Origin: an uncultured Verrucomicrobiota bacterium
GTDB lineage: Bacteria; Verrucomicrobiota; Verrucomicrobiae; Opitutales; Opitutaceae
Reading direction: 5' to 3'
DNA length: 7,014 nt
Assembly: GCA_946482165.1 (NCBI GenBank)
Contig: CAMLQS010000269.1
Location: forward strand, 1-7,014
This document shows, piece after piece, positions 1-6,200 of this stretch (positions are counted from its first letter, which is position 1; the number at the start of each line of letters is the position of its first letter). Below the pieces are notes generated by a model that had not been told where the DNA came from, made no database searches, and saw only the letters and a list, made by a program, of their open reading frames with translations. Position numbers and translations under genes: made by a program.

Positions 1-200
1 TGCCAGCGTCGCGCTCAGCACGTCGTCGGCCGCCCTGCGCGGCCGGCCGATCGCGGGCCCCACCCCCAGCTCGGTGTAGTAATTCCCCCAGACCTACTGG
101 GGGTTGAGCTCCAAGCCCCCCCGGCGGGCGCGCGGCCCTTCCTGGCGCGCGCCCGCCTCCCCTCCCGCTCACGCATATCCCCCCCTGACCGCATACCTCC
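1..200. other. Leader region upstream of the pectinesterase gene
   Basis: No complete gene is visible in these 200 bases. The first 79 bases show coding-like base use, with nearly every position congruent to 1 modulo 3 being G or C. They can be read as a + strand protein tail ending in TAG at 77-79 (last residues GPTPSSV). They can also be read on the minus strand as an open stretch containing NYYTELGVGPAIG, with an in-frame stop just upstream and no good start. I cannot decide between these readings. The rest is C-rich, with runs of seven C at 116-122 and 179-185. I see no convincing -35/-10 pair and no Shine-Dalgarno sequence before the ATG at 201. Confidence 0.4.
63..103. promoter_or_regulatory. 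Repeated CCCCCAG motif with hairpin, candidate operator or terminator
   Basis: CCCCCAG occurs at 63-69 and again at 85-91, exactly 22 bases apart, which is about two helical turns. Its inverse CTGGGGG lies at 97-103. The second and third copies form a perfect 7-bp stem around the 5-base loop ACCTA. Phased direct copies plus an inverted copy could be a protein-binding site controlling the pectinesterase gene. Alternatively the hairpin could end transcription of an upstream gene whose possible TAG stop lies at 77-79, but no T-run follows. The sequence geometry is seen directly; the role is inferred. Confidence 0.35.
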
Positions 201-1310
201 ATGAAACGCATTTTTTTCGCCGCCCTCTCGCTTGCCTGCGCCGCATCCGTCGAGGCCGCCAGTCTCTACGTCAACCCCACCGGCGCCAACGGCGCCTACT
301 CCACCGTCCAGGCCGCCATCAACGCCGCCCCGGTCGGCACCGCCTCGAACCGCACCATCATCTACATCGCTCCGGGCACCTATAAACAGCAGCTCAACGT
401 CCCCTCGTCGAAGCGCTACCTCTGCTTCATCGGCCAGACCACCGACGCCACCAAGGTCGTCCTCACCTACAACCTCAACGCCACCTCCTCCAACGGCTCC
501 GGCGGCACCGTCGGCACCGCCGGCAGCGCCAGCACCCGGATCAACGCCCCCGACTTCATCGCCAAAAACATCACCTTCCACAACTCGTCCCACGACAACA
601 TCGCCCAGGCCGTCGCGCTCCTCACCTACGCCGACCGCATGGCCTTCTCCAACTGCCGCTTCTTCGGCTTCCAGGACACGCTCTGGGTCGCCAACGGCCG
701 CCAATACTTCACCGGCTGCCACATCACCGGCGACACCGACTTTATCTTCGGCGACGCCACCGCCCTCTTCAACTCCTGCTACATCAACGAAAGCAGCACC
801 TGGGGCTACCTCACCGCGCCCAACACCTCCGCCACCACCGCCGTCGGCCTCGTCTTCAAATACTGCGCCCTCACCAAGAACCCCGTCACCGCCGTCGATC
901 CCGAGACCGGCACCAAATACTCCACCATCGCGTCGGTCTCCAACAACGCCACCTACCTCAGCCGCCCCTGGCAGTATTCCACCAAGAAACCCAGCTGCAC
1001 CTTCATCAGCTGCAAGATGGACACCCACATCATCGCCGCCGGCTGGAGCCCCTGGGATTCCGGCAACACCAACCCCGCCGCCACCACCCGCTACTCCGAA
1101 TACGACAGCAAAAACATCTCCGGCACCGCCGCCATCAACACCTCCGGCCGCGTCTCCTGGTCCAGGCAGCTCACCGCCACCGAGGCCGCCCGCTACTCCA
1201 CCGCCAACATCTTCGGCCCCGCCTCGTATTGGGGATCCACCTACACCAACTGGGGAACCTACGTCGCCTGGGACCCCGTCGCCACCCTGAACAGCGTCCC
1301 CTCCCAATAA
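201..1310 (+). CDS. Secreted pectinesterase (carbohydrate esterase family 8)
   Basis: This enzyme hydrolyses methyl esters of the galacturonate units in pectin, releasing methanol and leaving de-esterified homogalacturonan for lyases and hydrolases. It is 369 residues long, a normal size for a single-domain bacterial member of the parallel beta-helix fold. Residues 1-19 are a signal peptide (MKRIFFAALSLACAASVEA), so the enzyme is exported. The family signatures are present: GTY at 59-61, QAVAL at 136-140, QDTL at 158-161, DFIFG at 180-184 and YLSRPW at 252-257. These supply the two glutamines (Q136, Q158), the two catalytic aspartates (D159, D180), and R255 and W257. The Q136-Q158 and D159-D180 spacings of 22 and 21 match the plant enzyme. 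A GWSPW motif at 281-285 also fits. The usual GxYxE glutamate is replaced by glutamine in GTYKQQ. No extra binding domain or sorting tail is visible. The ATG at 201 begins directly at the signal peptide but lacks a recognisable ribosome binding site. Confidence 0.95.
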   Translation: MKRIFFAALSLACAASVEAASLYVNPTGANGAYSTVQAAINAAPVGTASNRTIIYIAPGTYKQQLNVPSSKRYLCFIGQTTDATKVVLTYNLNATSSNGSGGTVGTAGSASTRINAPDFIAKNITFHNSSHDNIAQAVALLTYADRMAFSNCRFFGFQDTLWVANGRQYFTGCHITGDTDFIFGDATALFNSCYINESSTWGYLTAPNTSATTAVGLVFKYCALTKNPVTAVDPETGTKYSTIASVSNNATYLSRPWQYSTKKPSCTFISCKMDTHIIAAGWSPWDSGNTNPAATTRYSEYDSKNISGTAAINTSGRVSWSRQLTATEAARYSTANIFGPASYWGSTYTNWGTYVAWDPVATLNSVPSQ

Positions 1311-1322
1311 CCCTCCGCACCC

Positions 1323-1352
1323 GCGGGCGCCGGGCCTCCGCCCGGCGCCCGC
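1323..1352 (+). terminator. Strong GC hairpin between the pectinesterase and solenoid genes
   Basis: GCGGGCGCCGGGC at 1323-1335 is perfectly complementary to 1340-1352, giving a 13-bp all-GC stem with a four-base CTCC loop. It starts 12 bases after the pectinesterase stop and ends 22 bases before the next ATG. There is no T-run after it, so it is not a textbook intrinsic terminator. It could still protect the 3' end of the upstream mRNA, pause RNA polymerase, or reduce read-through into the solenoid gene. Confidence 0.5.
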
Positions 1353-1374
1353 CCCATGCCCCGCCGCCCACGCC

Positions 1375-2559
1375 ATGACCGTCGCACCCGCCCGCCGACT
1401 GCTCGCCATCGCCGCGCTCGCCGCCTCCTGCCTGGGCCTCGGCTTTTTTCTCGGCCTCCGCTCGGCCCCCCGCTCCACCTCCGCCGGACAAAGCCGGCTC
1501 GCATCCGCCGCGCTCGCGCCGAGCCGCGCTCCCGACGACTCCGCCGCGGCCTCCGCGCCTCGGACCGATTCAATCTCCGCCGCCGGCAATTCCGACTCGT
1601 GGGACGCCCTCCTGCGCCTCCCGCCGACACCCGACTCCGAAGCGCGGCTCTGCGCCCGTCTCCTCGTGCTCGGCGCCCAAAATCCCGTCGCCGCCCTACG
1701 GCTAGCCCAGGACGCGCCCACCCCGCGACAACGCACACTCCTCCGCGACGCCGCCCTCCAGGGCTGGGCCTCCCGCCATCCCCTCGCCGCCGCCGACTGG
1801 GCCCTCGCCAACATCCGCTACGACGAACGTCGGGGCGCCATCGAAGCCGTCGCCGCCGGCGCCATCGCCCAGCCCGAGTCCGCCGTGCGCGTGATCGACC
1901 ACCTCATTGCCGCCGACCCCGTCCTCGCCTGCGACCACGGCAACGCCCTCGTCACCGCCTTCGCCCGATCCGGACTCTACGACGAGGCGAGCCGCTTCGC
2001 CGCCACCGGTCCCGCCCAATACCGCGCAGCCTGGCTCTCGACCACCTACCAGCAATGGGCCACCTACCAGCCGCAGGCCGCCCTCCTCGCCCTCGAAACC
2101 ATCGCCGATCCGGCATCCCGCGACGAAGCCCGCGCCGGGCTCTACGCCGGCTGGAGTTCCAGCGATCCCGCCGCGCTCGTCGCCTACGCGCAGACGCTCC
2201 CGCACGGCGACGCGCGTCTCCAGGCCTTGAACGACGGCCTCTCGCAATGGGTCCACCGCGATCCCGCCGCCGCCTCCGCGTGGATGGACAACCACGACCC
2301 GTCGCCAGACCTCGACGTCGGCGCCGCCGCCATCGCGCTCGCCCCCGCCTTGGTCAGCCAGAAACCCGACATAGCCACCAGCTGGGCCGAGAGCATCACC
2401 GACCCGGAGCTCCGCGCCCACACGCTCCTCGACCTCATCCGCCTCTGGGCCGAGCGAGACCCCGCCTCCGCCCGCCGCTACGCCGCCACCTCCCCGATCC
2501 TCCGGCCCGACACCCGCGCCCTCGCCCTCTCCACCCTCGATTCGCCGCCGGAACCATAA
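1375..2559 (+). CDS. Exported alpha-solenoid repeat protein of unknown function
   Basis: This protein has 394 residues. Residues 8-28 form a hydrophobic segment after two arginines, so it is an anchored or secreted protein. LAASC at 15-19 only weakly resembles a lipobox. Residues 30-75 are a low-complexity Ala/Ser/Pro linker. From about residue 95 to 375 it is made of helical-hairpin repeats with a period close to 32. A W-x(3)-(D/N/Q/H/K)-P-x-A-A-like core recurs with its proline at 104, 136, 167, 233, 265, 297, 331 and 363. A degenerate copy near 197-209 fills the one gap. The clearest units are WSSSDPAALVAYA at 260, WVHRDPAAASAWM at 292 and WAERDPASARRYA at 358. This TPR/Sel1-like pattern suggests a protein-binding scaffold. 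As I recall, similar proteins are common in Verrucomicrobia and Planctomycetes with no assigned role. It lies 64 bp after the pectinesterase gene in the same direction, so an operon is possible. No catalytic motif is visible and no function is proposed. Confidence 0.85.
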   Translation: MTVAPARRLLAIAALAASCLGLGFFLGLRSAPRSTSAGQSRLASAALAPSRAPDDSAAASAPRTDSISAAGNSDSWDALLRLPPTPDSEARLCARLLVLGAQNPVAALRLAQDAPTPRQRTLLRDAALQGWASRHPLAAADWALANIRYDERRGAIEAVAAGAIAQPESAVRVIDHLIAADPVLACDHGNALVTAFARSGLYDEASRFAATGPAQYRAAWLSTTYQQWATYQPQAALLALETIADPASRDEARAGLYAGWSSSDPAALVAYAQTLPHGDARLQALNDGLSQWVHRDPAAASAWMDNHDPSPDLDVGAAAIALAPALVSQKPDIATSWAESITDPELRAHTLLDLIRLWAERDPASARRYAATSPILRPDTRALALSTLDSPPEP

Positions 2560-2601
2560 AGGGATGCCCCGAAATCTCCGGCGGGAATGTGGGGGCGGTA
2601 G

Positions 2602-2870
2602 CGTGGTGGCATTGGGTGCGCCCAGGCGGACGCACGTGTGGCGGAACAAGTCGCCGATGGAGGAGTGGCTGCGGCCGTCGGCGTAGGCGGCCATGCGCAG
2701 GATGTGCGGCGCGGCTTGGAGATCTTGCGGGTGTGCGTCATCAAGGGCTTGCCGGCGGAGAGGCGGTTATCCGGGCAAAGACTTGGCCGGGAGGTGAAGT
2801 GCGTTACGGTTTTGAACTTGGAGAGGTCTGCGCCGATCTCGGAGTGGAGCGTGTGGGTGGCATGAGCTCG
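2602..2870 (-). pseudogene. Frameshifted C-terminal remnant of an IS110/IS116/IS902 transposase
   Basis: Reading the minus strand from about 2870 downward gives THTLHSEIGADLSKFKTV, then HF, then LCPDNRLSAGKPL and TRKISKP. This is the conserved C-terminal (Transposase_20) segment of IS110-family transposases, which typically reads SEIGxDxSKFxTVxHFxSWLxLCPxNxxSGGK. After KPR the frame is lost in the eight bases 2704-2711. The family pattern resumes in another frame as ILRMAAYADGRSHSS and then RHTCVRLGAPNATT, matching the usual RMAAxxxxRSxSxxGxxxRRxxARLGAPKAIT. The following TAHKLAR region and the whole N-terminal DEDD catalytic half are absent. The element is therefore dead. It was probably left by an old insertion between the two flanking genes. 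IS110 elements usually lack clear terminal inverted repeats, so the original ends cannot be placed. Confidence 0.8.
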
Positions 2871-3138
2871 CGCCTGATTCCGATGCGCGTTCAAGTTGAT
2901 CGTTATGGTCCGGGGAACGCCTGCGCGGCGGTTAACCGGCGTAGCCGTTCGTCTGGCTATCCACGCACGCCCTTGCCCGACTTGGAGCGTTCCTTTCGGC
3001 GGCTGCACCAAGGGGAAAATAAATCCGGTTCCCTGCGTCATGCATCACGAGATACATCCGCACCTTACTGTAAGGGGCTAGGGATACTTGAGGCCGTAAG
3101 GACATACACGCAGGGATTTATCCTTAGGCAAGAAAGCG

Positions 3139-3154
3139 CCCCCTCCCCCCCCCC
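3139..3154 (+). repeat. Poly-C tract (C5-T-C10) upstream of the VWA mosaic gene
   Basis: Five C, one T and then ten consecutive C occupy these 16 bases, and the tract ends 62 bases before the TTG start codon. Runs this long are prone to slipped-strand mispairing. In some bacteria poly-C or poly-G tracts in promoter regions of surface-protein genes cause on/off or graded expression (for example opc in Neisseria). Whether this tract varies in length, or lies within a promoter, cannot be told from one sequence. Confidence 0.6.
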
Positions 3155-3204
3155 GAAAAGCCTGTGGCGGCGCCCCTCTCCCGCCGTTCTGCCGCACGCC
3201 GGCC

Positions 3205-3209
3205 GAGGT
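3205..3209 (+). promoter_or_regulatory. Shine-Dalgarno-like GAGGT favouring the TTG start at 3217
   Basis: GAGGT lies seven bases before the in-frame TTG at 3217, an ideal distance. It is 22 bases before the alternative ATG at 3232, which is too far. It therefore favours the TTG start. The other genes in this window have no visible Shine-Dalgarno sequence, so the motif may be chance and the ATG cannot be excluded. Confidence 0.45.
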
Positions 3210-3216
3210 CCCTATC

Positions 3217-6200
3217 TTGCCGTCCCAACCCATGCCTATAATAAGCCGCCCCTTGCTAGCCAGGTGCTTCACGCTCCTGTTCGCCCTCGCCGCCATCGTG
3301 TCCCCGCTTCGGGCAAACACGGCGGGTAACCCCAACGACGGCCAACCCTTCGAGTTGATCCTGGTTCTCGACCAGACCAGCAGCATTGGCTCCGGAGCGG
3401 CCGAAGCCGGGTTGAACGTCATAAGCCAATACGGACCACAAATCACGAAGGTCGGTATCGTGGCCTTCGGCGACACCGCCCGAAGCTTGCTGGGCGGAAC
3501 CAACTCCGCCGTCGCCGATTTCGGCCTTACCAGCCAACTCTCCACGGCCACCACCTTGCTCCAAGAGGCTGTCGAGCACCCCTACACCTACTCGAACGCC
3601 AATCAGTCCTTCTACTTCGACGGCGGGAACGACGACGAGGAAAACGGCGTCGATGCGCTCGATCTCGCGATGAAGATCGTGACCAAATCCAGCAGCCCGA
3701 CCCGCAAATTCATCTACTTCGTGGCCGACGGCAACGGCTTCGACCACCAGACCGTCACCCCGGCCTCCGTCTACGCGGCCATGCAGCGCGACGGCCTTCG
3801 CACCTGGATGAATACCCCCGAAGGGCCCAACTCGCTAAGCGGCGATTACACCACCGCCTTTGCCGAAAGCGACCACGTCATCCACCTCCCCTTCGGCCTC
3901 GAATGGGATTTTGACCTCTCGGTGCAGTTCCTCGGCACCAACTACAACGTCAGCCGCAGCATCGTTGACGGCGATCCGCTCTACCTCGAACCCGGCACCT
4001 ACATCTTCGAGGCGGGAGCCGTAAACCCATTCTGGAACGACTACCAGCTCCCGGTTCAGATCGATTGGATATGCACCCAGGCGCTCAACCGCTTCGGCAA
4101 CTTCTCCGGTTCCGCGGTCTATAACTACATCACGATCGACAACCAGTCCGGCAACGCGGTGATCACCATCACCGAACCCGGCCTCTATGGCATCAACGTC
4201 CGCGCCAGCAGCTCGGCCAGGCCCGGCCTCGAAGAGTTGATCTGGTTCGATATGTTCGTGCAACCGATCCCCGCGACGGTGTCCGCCAACGGAAGCACCC
4301 TCACGGTCGGCGCCGGCGGCTTCTACTCCGTCTCCGAGTTTGGTTGGTCCGTCTCGCTCTCCGCCGCGTTGACCGGCCCCGACCTCCCGGCCTTGGCCTA
4401 CTCCTGGCAATGCATCGGCGCGGTCGATCCGGTCACACGCGCCCCCATCTCGCCCGGCCATCTCAACATCGCCCCGAACGGCGCCACCGCCGCCCTGTCC
4501 AGCACGGTCTACGGCGAATACACCGTCGTCCTTACCGTCACGAGCTCCGGCTCCCAGTGGAACCAATACTACAAGAACATCACCTACCGCGTCACCCTCG
4601 GCCATCCGCTCGTCTCGCCGTCCTTCGACGCCGCGGCCGCCTACCAGATGAACGTGCCCGCCTCCAGCGACATCCGCGTGGCGCCGATCTACCACCGCAA
4701 GCCCCTCGCGGGCGGCATCGCCCTGGGCGCGAGCGGCTCCACCTTGTCCATCGAAACCCCGGCCACCCTCGGCGCGGCCAACAGCTTGGTCTACGCCGTC
4801 GGCCAGACCAACAACTACTACCTCCACGTCCGCGCCGGAGCGCGCCGCGGCGCATGCTTTGACATCACGGCCAACACCCAAAGCACCACGAGTCCGGGCC
4901 GCGCCTTCACCACCCTCACCCTGAGCCTCGACGGCGACACGCTGGCCGGCATCGCCCCGGGCGACGAGATCCAGGTCATCCCGCACTGGACGCTCGCCAC
5001 CTTCTTTCCGTCCGGCCTGGGCTTCCCCGCCAGCGCCTCCGAGCTGTCGATCAAAGGCAGCGTCCTGACGCCCAACACCGGCGCCGGCATCAACCTGCCG
5101 GCCTCCGCGAGCTACTTTTACTACAGCGGCACCGCCAACGGCGGCCCCGGCTGGCGCAAGGCCGGCGCCGCGCTCACCACCCGTTTCGATGACACCATGC
5201 TACGCCCCGGCGTGCCTGTGATCGTGCGAAACAACCTCGCCACCCCCACGACGCTGCGTCTGTCCGGCTATTTCCACTCCGGCGGCCACCAGATGGCCCT
5301 CCGCACCCTCCAAAGCGGCGTCAAACAGGACAACTACGTGACCCTCGTCGCGCCCGCCGCCAACATCGGACTCGGCTTTCCGTCGGCCGGGATTTTCTCC
5401 GGCACCAGTTCCCTCTACGCCTCGGCCCCCCTCCCCTCGACAGTGGACTCCGTCCTGATCTACAACAACTCCACGAGCGGCCAAAACAAGGTGCCCGACG
5501 AATACTATTACTACACCGGCACCGCCAGCGGCGGCCCCGGCTGGCGCAAGGTCGGCGGGCCCGTGACCACGATCCACACCTACTCCGTCTCTTTCCCCAC
5601 GACCGTCGGCTGCATCGTGCGCAAGGCCGCGACCTCCGCTCCCGCCCGCGCCACCTGGGCCTCGGTCGCCGCCGCCCTTCTACACTACACCCTCGATTCC
5701 GAGGCGAATTTCGATCTGGCCCAGGGCGCCGGGCCTTCCTACCCCGTCACCCTCACCTGGCCCACCACGAACGGCCTGAGCTACCAAATCGAGACCAGCA
5801 GCTACCTCTCCTCTTGGCGTGCCGATGCCATCGCGGTTACCGGCACTGGCTCCCCGCTCACGCGGACCATCGCCCTCGGCGGAAATTATTTTAGAATAAG
5901 CACCGGCGCGCTGCGAAAGGCCGCGCTGACCGGCACCACCGTCCCCGCCTGGCAATCCGGTTTCGCCAACATCAGCCTGCCCTTCCCCCTCAAGTTCAAG
6001 GCCAACGGCCTCTCGGATCGCACCGTCGACGTCGGGACGATCACCGCCGACGGCTGCCTCCTCCTCGACAACCTCCCGTGGAACACCTCGTTCTTCAACG
6101 GCCCCTACCCCGGCGACATGTTCCAGTGGTGCGCCGAAACCGGAGGCGACCACACGCGCCCCCTGCTCTCTCCGCTGCACACGCCGAACACCTTGGGCGC

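Larger units (their letters stand above)
2871..3216. other. Unassigned intergenic DNA upstream of the VWA mosaic gene
   Basis: No gene is recognised here. The short open frames, such as 61 residues from 2896, match no family I know and are probably not translated. The left part may be further decayed transposon sequence. Visible structures are a perfect 10-base palindrome CGGTTAACCG at 2929-2938 and an imperfect inverted repeat (CC-TAAGGA at 3094-3102 against TCCTTAGG at 3121-3128). A C-rich tract at 3139-3154 follows. The promoter of the downstream gene should lie in this stretch, but I cannot point to a convincing -35/-10 pair. Confidence 0.4.

Noticed and set aside
15..1814. 599-codon open frame on the minus strand spanning the pectinesterase and solenoid genes
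   Set aside because: It is Gly/Ala/Arg-rich with no domain pattern and covers two well-supported + strand genes. This is the expected open antisense frame in GC-rich DNA.
1702..2694. 330-codon minus-strand frame that begins with real transposase sequence (MAAYADGRSHSS)
   Set aside because: Only the first roughly 30 residues belong to the IS110 remnant. The rest is the antisense of the solenoid gene, so it is not a gene of this length.
2638..2865. 75-codon + strand frame across the IS remnant
   Set aside because: It is antisense to the recognisable transposase pattern and has no family resemblance.
3088..3124. TTGAGG / TATCCT pair as a sigma-70 promoter for the mosaic gene
   Set aside because: The spacer is 25 bases, far outside the usual 16-18, and TATCCT is a weak -10 match.
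3237..3242. Perfect TATAAT hexamer just inside the mosaic gene
   Set aside because: Transcription from it would start inside the signal peptide codons with no usable downstream start, and the nearest -35-like TTGCCG is only 14 bases away. It encodes Ile-Ile by chance.
1356..3329. 657-codon + strand frame overlapping the solenoid gene and the IS scar
   Set aside because: It is extremely Arg/Pro-rich, out of frame with the clear solenoid repeats, and runs through the transposase remnant and the start of the VWA gene. It is a shadow frame.
3835..4986. 383-codon minus-strand frame inside the mosaic gene (also 5680-6909)
   Set aside because: Val/Gly/Asp-rich antisense shadows without motifs, opposite a protein with several recognisable domains.
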